DNA from: Rahnella bruchi
GTDB lineage: Bacteria > Pseudomonadota > Gammaproteobacteria > Enterobacterales > Enterobacteriaceae
Direction: 5' to 3'
Assembly (NCBI RefSeq): GCF_003614975.1
Contig: NZ_QZWI01000006.1
Location: 1 to 64,000 of the forward strand
DNA: 64,000 nucleotides
The position numbers were made by a program, and so were the translations under genes. This document shows positions 31,196 through 39,723 of this stretch, one piece after another (positions within the stretch are counted from its first letter, which is position 1; the number at the start of each line of letters is the position of its first letter). Below the pieces are notes generated by a model. That model saw only the letters and a list, made by a program, of their open reading frames with translations. It did no database searches and was not told the origin of the DNA.

Positions 31196-31413
31196 GTAAA
31201 ACCGACCATTGCAAGCGGCGAGGTGTATCGTCCAGAGAAGGTCTTTATGACTTTTACCGGGCTGAAAGCTCAGCGAATACTGTCTGATATACGAAGATCT
31301 GACAATCTGCAGCCAAAGGTAGTGCGGTCATTCGCGATGCGTCACGCAGTGGCGTATCCACTCATGTCCGGGTAAGGTTTTTCCGTAGAGCTGTTTGTAG
31401 TGGCACACTGAAT

Positions 31414-32200
31414 TTGGCCTCCTGGTTTGGGGTTCGTCGCAGCAGTTATAAATACTGGCGGCAGCCTAGGAAGCCTGACGTCACGAGAGTGGCATTACTG
31501 AGCCTTGTGCGTGAAGTTTATCGCGAAAGTAACGGCTCAGCAGGAGCGCGAAGCATTGCCGCGATGGTCACCACCAAAGGTATAAAACTGAGCCGCTGGC
31601 GGGCGACAAAGCTGATGAAAGCGCTCAATATGATCAGCTGTCAGCAACCTGGCCATCGTTATAAGAAGGCGTCAAAGGAACACATTGAGATCCCTAATTA
31701 TCAGGATCGCCAGTTTGCTGTTACCGAGCCTAATCAGGTCTGGTGCGGTGCTGTGACTTATATCTGGACGGGAAAACGCTGGGCTTATCTGGCTGTTGTA
31801 CCCGATTTGTTTTCCCGTAAACCGGTTGGCTGGGCGATGTCATTTTCCCCGGACTCTGCAATTACAGCGAAAGCGCTCTCCATGGCCTGGGAAGCGCGAG
31901 GAAAGCCCGCTAATTTACTGTATCACTGGGATCAACGTAGCCATTATATCAGCACGAATTTCAGACATTTACTGTGGAGATATCAGTTAAAGCAAAGCCT
32001 GAGTCTCCGGGGGAATTACTGGGATAACAGCCCGATGGAACGTTTTTTTAGAAGTCTGAAAACAGAATAGCTGCCGGATAATGGATACACTAATTTTAGC
32101 GAAGCCAGCACAGCGATAACGAATTACATAACGGGATATTCCAGCCAGCTAAGACCTCATCAATATAACGGTGGATTTGCCACGCATGATAATCAGCTGC
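31414..32200 (+). pseudogene. IS3-family transposase (OrfB) remnant, inactivated
   Basis: The translation matches IS3-family Orf[61 protein letters not shown]. The first catalytic aspartate is replaced by alanine (usual WCGDVTYIW, here WCGAVTYIW). A TAG at 32068-32070 interrupts the frame, which then continues as LPDNGYTNFSEA, TGYSSQLRPHQYNGG. The usual C-terminal residues and right inverted repeat are missing, and the 5' part with OrfA is not recognisable. The element cannot move itself. Its right edge meets the truncated hydrolase near 32210. Confidence 0.85.
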
Positions 32201-32214
32201 GTCAGCTCGCCTTT

Positions 32215-32834
32215 TATAGTGATTGTCGGGTGATAGCGGTTCAGTATCGTCTGGCACCTGAACACATCTATCCAGCTGCGCATGACGATGCCGGACAGGC
32301 GGCAAACCTTATCCGGCATTACGCTGTTAGGCTTAGCATTGAGCCCGAACGGATAACGCTGATGGGCGACAGCGCTGGCGGAGATATTGCACTGATCACT
32401 GCTCTGCGTTTAAGAAATGCCAGGCAGTGGTTACCGCAGCAACTAGTTCTGATATATCCGATGCAGGATGCGACGGCTGCATCTGACAGCCATAATCGCA
32501 ATGGTGAGGATTACGTGCTCACCGGCGACACTTTGCTTAACGGTTTTGAAACCTATTTTCCGCAAACAGACTTCATGCATCCTGAAGTTAGCCCTTTGTT
32601 ACGCGATGACTTTGCCGGAATGCCGCCGGTTCATATTATCACTGCGGAATACGATCCTTTATGTGACGAAGGCGAGGCGCTATTCTCCCGGCTGACGGAA
32701 CAGGGCGTTGAGTGCACCGTGCAGCGCTATCTGGGTGTAATCCACGGATTTTTCCAGCTGGCGGGGATCAGCCAGACAGCGCGGTGGTCATGAGGGATAT
32801 CGCGGCATACGTCAGTTCATCGGATAAGCCGTAA
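32215..32834 (+). pseudogene. Alpha/beta hydrolase (hormone-sensitive-lipase/Aes type), 5'-truncated and frameshifted
   Basis: The frame begins abruptly with CRVIAVQYRLAPEHIYPAA, which in this family follows the HGGG oxyanion motif. That motif and about 80-100 N-terminal residues are missing where the IS remnant ends. The catalytic GDSAGG, the aspartate in EYDPLCDEG and the histidine in IHGFFQL remain. After GISQTAR the frame shifts. The expected end continues in another frame as VVMRDIAAYVSSSDK to a stop at 32834. Both faults make a working esterase unlikely. The last bases overlap the 3' end of the opposite-strand small gene. Confidence 0.82.
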
Positions 32835-33147
32835 TTTTTTTCATACGCATCAGGCCGCTGTTGGCCTGTTCGCATAATTCAAAGAGCACGGGGATCAGAT
32901 GCGCTGAAGCTTTGAGATAGCCGCTGACCTGTGCAATCCCTTCAGGCGGTAAAACCTCGCAGTTCTCAAGCCCTTCACTCAGACACAGTAATCCCTGACA
33001 TAATCCGCCAGCGGACTCCGATGCCAGCGCGCTGAGGTCATAAAGCTGCGCTTCCCCGAAGTGGCTGAGATCCAGCCCCTCAATCAGTGAACGAAAAACG
33101 GTAACAGAGTTTGCTGTGAAGGCCGTGCTGTTTTCAGTATTAGTCAT
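32812..33147 (-). CDS. Small conserved-looking protein of unknown function (DUF3077-like size and layout)
   Basis: This 111-residue acidic, helical protein (MTNTENSTAFTANSVTVF start, then GGLCQGLLCLSEGLENCEVL) resembles in length and pattern the small regulatory-looking proteins of the DUF3077 type, but I cannot confirm that. The ATG at 33147 is preferred because GGA lies 9 bases upstream. An ATG at 33156 is in frame. The 3' end overlaps the broken hydrolase by 23 bp. Confidence 0.5.
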   Translation of the reverse strand: MTNTENSTAFTANSVTVFRSLIEGLDLSHFGEAQLYDLSALASESAGGLCQGLLCLSEGLENCEVLPPEGIAQVSGYLKASAHLIPVLFELCEQANSGLMRMKKITAYPMN

Positions 33148-33775
33148 GAAGATCATTCCATTGTCAGTGAGTCGAGGCCCCCATTACTGGCGGGGTGATT
33201 GCCGCTGCCAGATAACTCTATGCCTGTTTTTGCAGCAATGAAATAACCTGTGTTTATTTACAGTGGTTTGTTGTCGGAACTGGAAGATACCTCGCAAATC
33301 TATGTCACAGAAACGGAGATTTTGTGCGCCAGAATCGAATTTAGGAGATAATGAAATAAATTGGTTAGTTAATAACAGCATTTTCCAGATATTATTCTGA
33401 CGATTTTTAATTAACTCAAATTACTTATAATTATATTCAGTGGTTGTCACGTGATGCAATAGTCACACTGGTATGATTTACTTATTGATGCTATTTTACA
33501 ATGCAATTGTTATGAAATATTTCAATTACTCCTTCATAAAAGTCGACCATTGCTTATATTATTATCGTATTGTTTTTTATTTGAGCGTTAATACACAAAA
33601 TATTTCGCGTAGTTACATATCAAAATGTTATTGCCTGCTAATTATCCAGTATATATAATTTCCTTATAAGGAACCTTCTGAATTTTCACTTTGTAGCTCG
33701 TCATACCTATGTTAATTATTTATACGCGGCGTAAGACCGCACACACATCACATAAATAATAAAGACAGGGTAATA
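33148..33775. other. AT-rich region upstream of the porin gene
   Basis: Over 600 bp with no credible gene. Short frames here lack ribosome sites and family resemblance. GC falls sharply from about 33330, as in strong outer-membrane protein promoters with long leaders. I see no confident operator. Confidence 0.4.
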
Positions 33776-34912
33776 ATGAGCAATTTAAAGGCGTCAATAT
33801 TCATTGGCGGCGTCGTGCTGTCCGCGTTATCGGGCAGTGCGCAAGCCGAGATTACTGTTTTAGATAAAAATCCTCAGAGTAATGCTTTGCTGGCACCATT
33901 AAGTTTACAGGTGGGTGGTAGCATTCGTCCGGAGTGGATTTTTAATAACGGCGAAGAGCCTGGTTATTATAAAAATGGTCACGATGGCGGCACTCGCTTT
34001 CGCTTCCGTGGTGATTATAAACTGACGCAAGACACCTCCGTCATTGCCTACTATGAGTTGGGTGTGGACATGGCACACCTGCTGGGGATGGATGGCCACT
34101 ATGAAGAAGGTTCCCGCCGCGACACGCAGCGTCAGTTATATGCAGGCTTTAAAGATGACCGCTATGGGACATTAACCTATGGCCATCAGTATGGTATTTA
34201 TTATTCTGTCGTCGGGATTAAAAGCGACGTATGGGATAACGATGGTCATGCAGGCGGCACAGGTATTGGTATTAATGGCAATTACGATGGTGCGAATAAG
34301 CCAAAAAACAGCATTAAATATACCAATGACTTTGGTCCTGTGACGTTATATGCCAACTACTTATTACCTGAGGATGAGATTCAGGCGGGTGAGGATCAAC
34401 ATTATCGCCGTAATAATGGGGGCGGTTTAGGTTTTGATTACAAAATCACCAAAGATTTAGTCTGGAGTGCAGCGTATAGCCTGACTGATGCCACGGTGAA
34501 AGATAATCAATATAACGAAAAAGATTATCACCAGCAGCTTTCTGGTACCGCATTAACCTGGCAGCCGAATAACTGGTACATCGTCGGTACCGGCAGTTAT
34601 TACAAAGATTTTGTGCCGAGCACGCGTGAAAATCCTGTCGATCATTACTTTGCCGGCAGCGGCTATGGTGTGGAAGGCTTCGCCGGTTATACCTTTAATA
34701 TCGACAAACCGTTCCTGAAATCTATTCAGCCATACGTTGCAGCCGATTCCCTGCAACTGAAAGGCGGCGAAGAATATCACGCAAACCACGTCTATCTGGG
34801 CGCAGGCACTACCATCGGTTACGGCTTGTCTGTCTATGTGGAACGCACACTGGCGCATTCTACCGACAACGAACCGGACCAGACCTGGGTCACCGTCTTC
34901 TACGATTTCTAA
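33776..34912 (+). CDS. Outer-membrane porin
   Basis: The 378-residue protein has a clear signal peptide (hydrophobic FIGGVVLSALSG, cleavage after AQA at residue 24). About 350 residues of alternating beta-strand pattern follow, ending with phenylalanine (VTVFYDF), the outer-membrane insertion signal. YGTLTYGHQYGIYY is a porin strand-loop pattern like the L3 region of trimeric general porins. It should form a water-filled channel. It stands alone with its own promoter region and terminator. The substrate cannot be told from sequence. Confidence 0.88.
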   Translation: MSNLKASIFIGGVVLSALSGSAQAEITVLDKNPQSNALLAPLSLQVGGSIRPEWIFNNGEEPGYYKNGHDGGTRFRFRGDYKLTQDTSVIAYYELGVDMAHLLGMDGHYEEGSRRDTQRQLYAGFKDDRYGTLTYGHQYGIYYSVVGIKSDVWDNDGHAGGTGIGINGNYDGANKPKNSIKYTNDFGPVTLYANYLLPEDEIQAGEDQHYRRNNGGGLGFDYKITKDLVWSAAYSLTDATVKDNQYNEKDYHQQLSGTALTWQPNNWYIVGTGSYYKDFVPSTRENPVDHYFAGSGYGVEGFAGYTFNIDKPFLKSIQPYVAADSLQLKGGEEYHANHVYLGAGTTIGYGLSVYVERTLAHSTDNEPDQTWVTVFYDF

Positions 34913-34936
34913 TTCACACACCTTGTGGATCATCAG

Positions 34937-34964
34937 GCCAGCGCATTTGCGCTGGCTATTTTAC
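34937..34964. terminator. Terminator after the porin gene
   Basis: GCCAGCGC (34937-34944) and GCGCTGGC (34949-34956) form a perfect 8-bp stem with a 4-nt loop, followed by TATTTTAC. It lies between the convergent porin and 73-codon genes and can serve both. Confidence 0.75.
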
Positions 34965-34978
34965 ATCAGCACACCCGC

Positions 34979-35200
34979 TTAGTGCGTCAACGTTTCCGCC
35001 ACTTCTATAGCCATCACGTCGTCATCACTGAACGGCATCTCCAACGTCTGATACAGAACTTCCAGCCGTTCACACAGAATATAACCGCGCAGGTCTTTCG
35101 CCTGCGGATTATCCAACGAGACAATGGCATAAGACAACGCACGACAGTGATCGACGATTTCTTCCAGTTCTAGCGGGGTATTGCCGTAAAGGTTAGACAT
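34979..35200 (-). CDS. Small acidic protein of unknown function
   Basis: The 73-residue frame has a good GGAGAA ribosome site 5 bases before its ATG, and codon use fits a real gene. The protein is acidic and helical (ELEEIVDHCRALSYAIVSL, LCERLEVLYQTLEMPF). It resembles small proteins of about 70-80 residues found in enterobacterial genomes and prophages, without known function. It shares a terminator with the porin gene. Confidence 0.55.
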   Translation of the reverse strand: MSNLYGNTPLELEEIVDHCRALSYAIVSLDNPQAKDLRGYILCERLEVLYQTLEMPFSDDDVMAIEVAETLTH

Positions 35201-35647
35201 TTTAGTTCTCCAGCTGATAGTTGATTAACTACCTTCAGAGACGCTAATCCCGATGGTGGTAGCTCAAACAGCGTTAGCGTTCCGGCCAGTCTGGAATCCG
35301 GTGCTTCGTGAGAAGCCACTGTCTGAGCCACCATAATTTGGGTGAGTGCAGACCGTACCATATTTGCTCTATTTTCATAGAGTTGATAGCACCAAACTGG
35401 GACAGAACGCTAATTCTGGCTGCGGATTTGGCCGCAGCGAAGAGAGTCTAATACGTGGAAATTTATACAGTAAGAGGAATTTTTAAGCCGTTTTAAGCTT
35501 TGCGAGATGTCTTGGAAAAGGAGGCGTAATGAGATGAAACGCTATAATTCACCTTTCTAATATTCATACGGGTGATCAATCGATAAAATAATTCCTAGAA
35601 CTTATTAGGAATAATTATTTATAGCGCGCAGTCGCTAAGGATTGAAC
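35201..35647. other. Spacer upstream of the HNH nuclease gene
   Basis: A 63-codon frame on the minus strand (35170-35361) overlaps the start of the small gene and lacks a ribosome site, so I do not call it. The rest is AT-rich and holds the promoters of two divergent genes. A dyad (TAATTCCTA/TAGGAATAA) lies near 35588-35614. Confidence 0.35.
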
Positions 35648-36400
35648 ATGCCGACTTACGATTTCAAAGTAGGAGAAAAGTACACAAGGGCAGATGTTTA
35701 TCGGATTTGTGAAGTACCAGTAGAGAAGCAAAAAGGGGAATGGCTTACCGGGTATCGCGTATATGAAGGACGGTATTTTATTTTTTGTACCGTCGGCGGC
35801 GCAGGGAGAACTGGCGATGATCATGGCAATCATTTTATCGACGAAGATTTGTTATGGCATGGAAAATCAAAATCTCATATTGGTCAAAAATCCATTATTA
35901 ACTTGCTTGCAACGGGCAGTGAAGTTTTTGTGTTCTATCGTTCACATGATAGAGAACCCTTTTCCTTTGCAGGGCTAGGAACACCGAAGGTCATCAAAGA
36001 GACTCAACCTGTTGAAGTTGTGTGGTCATTTTCAAAAACACCAATGACCACATCTCTACCAGAAGAAATTTCAGAGCCAGAGAGGTTTATTGAAGGCGCG
36101 GTCAAAACTATCACGGTTAATGCCTACGAACGTGACCCGCATGCTCGGCAGAAATGTGTCGAATATTACGGATTCGAATGTGTAGTTTGCGGATTTGAGT
36201 TTGAGAAATTTTACGGTGCTTTAGGTAAAAACTTCATCCATGTGCATCATCTCAAACCATTGGGTGAAATTGGGAAAGCCTATGAGGTCGATCCCGTGAA
36301 AGACTTACGGCCAGTTTGTCCCAATTGTCACTCTATGTTGCACAAGCAAAAACCTGCCTTATCAATTGAAGAACTCAAAACGCATCTTAAAAATCAATAA
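35648..36400 (+). CDS. HNH endonuclease with N-terminal DUF3427-like domain
   Basis: The 250-residue protein has two parts. Residues about 5-125 (KYTRADVYRICEVP, GYRVYEGRYFIFCTVGGAG, LLWHGKSKSHIGQKSI) match the DUF3427-type fold usually attached to restriction-like helicases and nucleases. The C-terminal 90 residues are an HNH nuclease: CVVCGFEF, HVHHLKPLGEIG, and RPVCPNCHSMLH with paired zinc cysteines. Similar fusions are considered restriction nucleases for foreign or modified DNA, which is inference here. ATG 35648 has AAGGA 7 bases upstream. It stands alone, without a methylase. Confidence 0.85.
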   Translation: MPTYDFKVGEKYTRADVYRICEVPVEKQKGEWLTGYRVYEGRYFIFCTVGGAGRTGDDHGNHFIDEDLLWHGKSKSHIGQKSIINLLATGSEVFVFYRSHDREPFSFAGLGTPKVIKETQPVEVVWSFSKTPMTTSLPEEISEPERFIEGAVKTITVNAYERDPHARQKCVEYYGFECVVCGFEFEKFYGALGKNFIHVHHLKPLGEIGKAYEVDPVKDLRPVCPNCHSMLHKQKPALSIEELKTHLKNQ

Positions 36401-36412
36401 TGCCAATATTAA

Positions 36413-36432
36413 GAGGCGCTTTCTTGCGCCTC
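36413..36432. terminator. Hairpin after the HNH gene
   Basis: GAGGCGC (36413-36419) pairs perfectly with GCGCCTC (36426-36432) across a 6-nt loop, 13 bp after the stop codon. No T-tract follows on the plus strand, so termination may be weak. Confidence 0.45.
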
Positions 36433-36552
36433 AGTATCCCCTCTCAAAAAAATCCTTCCCATCTTCAGTTGTCCCATCAGCAGCGTAGTATCACTGTAAT
36501 TCGCCGGTACGGCGACGGGGCTTATGCTGATGTTTAAACGCTGTCGCATTAA

Positions 36553-36770
36553 GGGCAGCAGTGTCCGCAAATTACCTCGGCACTGAATATCGTGACGACA
36601 GGATTGGGTTACGCGCCAGCGTCACTGAGTAAGATTGATGAAACCAATGTGAGGTGTCTGCCCTGGCAGGGCAGACATTAACGACGCAAATCGCGCTGGC
36701 CTGGCGCAATACAGATAATTGCGAGGCCGCGCTGCATCTGGTGGGATTGTTGTCGGTTAAACCACAATAA
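36553..36770 (+). pseudogene. LysR-type regulator C-terminal remnant
   Basis: Two frames together read like the end of a LysR effector-binding domain: QITSALNIVTTGLGYAPASL and VRCLPWQG in one frame. After a shift near 36680 they continue as LTTQIALAWRNTDNC and ALHLVGLLSV to a TAA at 36768-36770. The DNA-binding domain is absent. The remnant overlaps the 3' end of the opposite-strand yfiB by 14 bp. It is most likely a decayed former neighbour gene. Confidence 0.55.
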
Positions 36771-37254
36771 TCACAGACACGCGGCGGTTCTGAGCGCGTC
36801 CTGCCTGGGTTTTATTGCTGGCGACCGGTTGGCTCTGGCCTAATCCGCGGGTATGGATATTGGCGCGCGGCATGCCAGCATCGGCAAAGGCGTCAGCAAC
36901 GGTATTCGCACGGCGCAGCGAAAGATCGTTGTTGTAGCTGGCGTCGCCGTAATTATCGGTATGGCCGTCGAGATTGACCTTATTCAGACCAACGTGCAGA
37001 AGTTCGCCCGCCAGTTTTTCTACCGACTGCTTACTTTCGGCGGAAAGCGTGTCCTGATTATTGCCAAACAGAACTTTGGCATCCAGCCCCAGTTCCCAGC
37101 CCGCATCAGTCTGTGAGAAGCCATTTTTTTGCAGCACCGCGATTTGTTCCGGGGTCAATCCAGCAGGTTTGGCCTGACAGGCGGCGAGGAGCAGAATGCA
37201 AAGTCCCATAGCGGCGAACTGATACCAGGTTTTAAAAGTATTGCAGGTCTTCAT
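36757..37254 (-). CDS. yfiB: OmpA-family outer-membrane lipoprotein YfiB
   Basis: The 165-residue protein has a lipoprotein signal (LCILLLAAC, lipid on the cysteine near residue 26). It then has an OmpA-like peptidoglycan-binding domain (VNLDGHTDNYGD, LSLRRANTVADAF, RGLGQSQPV, AQNRRVSVII). In Pseudomonas and enterobacteria YfiB binds periplasmic YfiR and relieves its inhibition of YfiN, linking envelope stress to cyclic-di-GMP. It is the third gene of yfiR-yfiN-yfiB, 15 bp after yfiN. An AAGGAA ribosome site lies 10 bases before the ATG. Confidence 0.9.
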   Translation of the reverse strand: MKTCNTFKTWYQFAAMGLCILLLAACQAKPAGLTPEQIAVLQKNGFSQTDAGWELGLDAKVLFGNNQDTLSAESKQSVEKLAGELLHVGLNKVNLDGHTDNYGDASYNNDLSLRRANTVADAFADAGMPRANIHTRGLGQSQPVASNKTQAGRAQNRRVSVIIVV

Positions 37255-37269
37255 CGTTATTAATTCCTT

Positions 37270-38550
37270 TTAGTCTTTCATTGCAGCGGAAAGTGGCATT
37301 CCTGTAGAAACATGCCAGCAACTGCCAGAGATTTTCTTCGAGCGATACATGGCCTCATCGGCCTTTTCCAGAATTTCTTTTGTACTGTTTGCCTGTGAGG
37401 GCGAAAGTGCAATGCCAATACTGAGTGAGATATCCAGCGTTTTGTTGTTAAGCAAAATGACCGGCGTTTTCATGATCTCGACAATCCGCTCGGCAAATGC
37501 CACCGCTTCGGCGGTAGAAATCATCGGCTCAAGCAGGATGGCAAACTCATCGCCGCCCAGACGTGCCAGCACATCACCTTTGCGCAGCGTTTTCGCCAGC
37601 CGTTCGCCAATCACCATCAGTACCCGATCGCCGGCAGCATGTCCGAGTGAGTCATTGATTTCCTTAAAATTATCAACATCGATGAACAGCAACGCCAGCG
37701 AAAGCGGCGGGCGCATCGGATTGAAACACTGATTAAGGGTATCAATGAAAAACGCGCGATTATGCAGACCGGTCAGACCGTCGTGCAACGCTTTTTTCGT
37801 CAGCGAGACGTTCTCATTCCTCATGTGGTTCTCCCAGGCTTCCAGCTCAGTCAGCAGGCTGTTGAAGTCCTGGCTCAGTGTATGCAGCTCCGCAATCGGC
37901 GCAGAAGGAACGCGCAGGTTAAACGAGCGGTTAGCACTGACTTCATGGGTAACATGCGTAATGTGACCAAGGGCATCGACGATGCCTTTTTGCATCCGGC
38001 GGGAAAAATACAGCGCAACCAACGCGGTCAGTACCAGACAGCCGAGCAGGCTAAGAACGGTTTCCAGCAGGAAACCAATCAGGCTGCTGCCGTTTCCCGC
38101 CAGCCATACAGTACCGATGACTGAGCCCGAATGCACCACCGGTATCGTGACGGGTTCCGGAAACGCCACATGACCGACTATCTGACCAAGTTTTTCCCAG
38201 TTGCTGTTCACCGGACGTAGCCACTCGGTGAAGGTCGCGCCCGCCGGAGTCAGAATTTTTGCCTGCGCGAAATCGCCGCGGCGGGCGATAAATTCCAGCG
38301 AGTCATGCGCCGCCGCCGGGTCATTAAAGACCAGCGCGGCTTCTGTGGTGTACCCGATAGCGCGCGCGGTCAGTTGCAGATTGCTTTCCGCGTGCGAGCG
38401 CAGGGCGATTAATGCCAGCAGCGTCAGCAGAAAACCGGCGAGTCCGATCGCCGTTAAAATCACAATTACATGAATTCGGTTCAGTGCAGCGCTCAGCGTC
38501 AGGCGCTGGCCAGACTGTTCAACGTCAGGAACAGGAATTTTATTTTCCAT
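37270..38550 (-). CDS. yfiN: Membrane diguanylate cyclase YfiN (DgcN)
   Basis: The 426-residue protein has a first membrane segment near residues 27-49 (VIVILTAIGLAGFLLTLLAL), a periplasmic CHASE8-like sensor, and a second segment near 160-185. A HAMP linker and a GGDEF domain follow, with the active motif RLGGDEFAI and the substrate region FIDVDNFKEINDSLGH. It makes cyclic-di-GMP when YfiR lets go. ATG 38550 is chosen because AGGAG is 5 bases upstream. The upstream GTG at 38556 is less likely. It overlaps the end of yfiR closely. All catalytic residues are present. Confidence 0.92.
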   Translation of the reverse strand: MENKIPVPDVEQSGQRLTLSAALNRIHVIVILTAIGLAGFLLTLLALIALRSHAESNLQLTARAIGYTTEAALVFNDPAAAHDSLEFIARRGDFAQAKILTPAGATFTEWLRPVNSNWEKLGQIVGHVAFPEPVTIPVVHSGSVIGTVWLAGNGSSLIGFLLETVLSLLGCLVLTALVALYFSRRMQKGIVDALGHITHVTHEVSANRSFNLRVPSAPIAELHTLSQDFNSLLTELEAWENHMRNENVSLTKKALHDGLTGLHNRAFFIDTLNQCFNPMRPPLSLALLFIDVDNFKEINDSLGHAAGDRVLMVIGERLAKTLRKGDVLARLGGDEFAILLEPMISTAEAVAFAERIVEIMKTPVILLNNKTLDISLSIGIALSPSQANSTKEILEKADEAMYRSKKISGSCWHVSTGMPLSAAMKD

Positions 38551-38552
38551 GG

Positions 38553-39140
38553 TCACTCCTTTTCCCTGGCAAGTTGTAATACGGCGGGATTAACCCGCAC
38601 GCCGCTGCGGGACAGCGTGTCCAGATTCAGTTTGAATCCGGTATGAAGTGGCGTCATCACCAGACAAAATGCGTTCAGTAATGCACAGGCATCATCCTGT
38701 TCACCGATAGTTAAAATGGCATGGCCTTCCAGACGCTGATGTAAATCCGCCTGCTGATCCGCTGTCGTGCTGCCGGAATAAATGGCGTCGCACTCTGAGA
38801 TGAGCAACGGGCTGTCGAAAGGAAGCGTCATGACTTTGAGTGGTCTTCCGGTGAATGCGCTGCCATCGGGGGTGAGTTGCGCGGCATATTTCACGGGAGG
38901 GATGATGCAAAGCGTCAAGGCGGAAGAAGGCGTGGCACCCGGCCAGCGTGAGTAGCTCAGAATACCGTTGACGGTCTGTGCCACAGCCGCATCCGCCTGC
39001 GGATCGCTTGCCTGAGCAACACCTGATGTCAGCGGAGCGACCAGCAGCATCATCAGCAGGGCAACACCATACGCAGCCTTAACAAAACGGCGCAGGGATG
39101 TCCTTGCTGGTGGGTAAAAAGTTGATCGGGCTTTTCCCAT
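38553..39140 (-). CDS. yfiR: Periplasmic inhibitor YfiR of diguanylate cyclase YfiN
   Basis: The 195-residue protein has an N-terminal signal (VALLMMLLVAPLTSGVAQA) and the YfiR (DUF4154) domain: VNGILSYSRWP, LTLCIIPP and several cysteines (ISECDAIY, DDACALLNAFCLVM) that form redox-sensitive disulfides. YfiR binds the periplasmic part of YfiN and keeps it off until YfiB or oxidation releases it. First gene of the yfiRNB operon. Confidence 0.9.
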   Translation of the reverse strand: MGKARSTFYPPARTSLRRFVKAAYGVALLMMLLVAPLTSGVAQASDPQADAAVAQTVNGILSYSRWPGATPSSALTLCIIPPVKYAAQLTPDGSAFTGRPLKVMTLPFDSPLLISECDAIYSGSTTADQQADLHQRLEGHAILTIGEQDDACALLNAFCLVMTPLHTGFKLNLDTLSRSGVRVNPAVLQLAREKE

Positions 39141-39723
39141 TGAGTCGCTCTGTGTTGCTTCCGGTTGAAATTATTACAGCGGCGTAAGAATAACTTTATC
39201 GGCAATAGTTCCGAAAGTGTAAGTGGAAAAATTTTCGTGCTGCAATGTGGCTCTCTTTGTGCCGTATTTTTTACACAAGGAAGAAAAACGGCACATTATG
39301 AAGGAATGCTAAAGTATTTCATTTCTTATGTGATTAATAATTGAGCGACCAGGCATGGGCAATGAGTCTATAAATAAAACATCTTGCTGGTATTTCAACC
39401 GTTATTTAAATAATAGTCACGGGCATAACAAAATATCACAAAAAATAAATGTTACCGTAATCACTATTTGATGAATTTAAATTAGAGAAAATGTTAATAG
39501 TTTGGAATTTAAAGGAATATCAGACCGCGTTTTAGAGATATTCGTGACCATGATCTCAAAGCTATGCTGTTACCCAGATTTTTATGCTGCCAATAGGTAT
39601 CATGCCCGCATTAATGGTATGTTTTATCCGTCAGGGTGGTTTTTTTGATGACGGGTGCAGTAAAAAAACATCAACCATTCCTGGGGAAACGGAATTATTT
39701 TTATAATTAGGTACTGAGGAATC
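39141..39723. other. AT-rich region between yfiR and sdaC
   Basis: This divergent 583-bp spacer should hold the yfiR and sdaC promoters. No gene is visible. A weak CRP-like match (CGTGA, 6 bases, TCTCA) lies at 39543-39558 and is too degenerate to call. Confidence 0.4.

Noticed and set aside
30932-31375. 147-codon plus-strand frame left of the transposase
   Set aside because: Most of it is antisense to the 112-codon frame and it has unlikely composition. Only its last part might be decayed IS sequence.
33425-33460. CRP site upstream of the porin (GTGA and TCAC arms)
   Set aside because: The spacing between arms is 8, not 6, bases.
35170-35361. 63-codon minus-strand frame upstream of the small acidic gene
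   Set aside because: It overlaps the start of a better-supported gene, has no ribosome site and no family resemblance.
39543-39558. CRP site upstream of sdaC
   Set aside because: Only about 7 of 10 core bases match and no promoter could be aligned to it.
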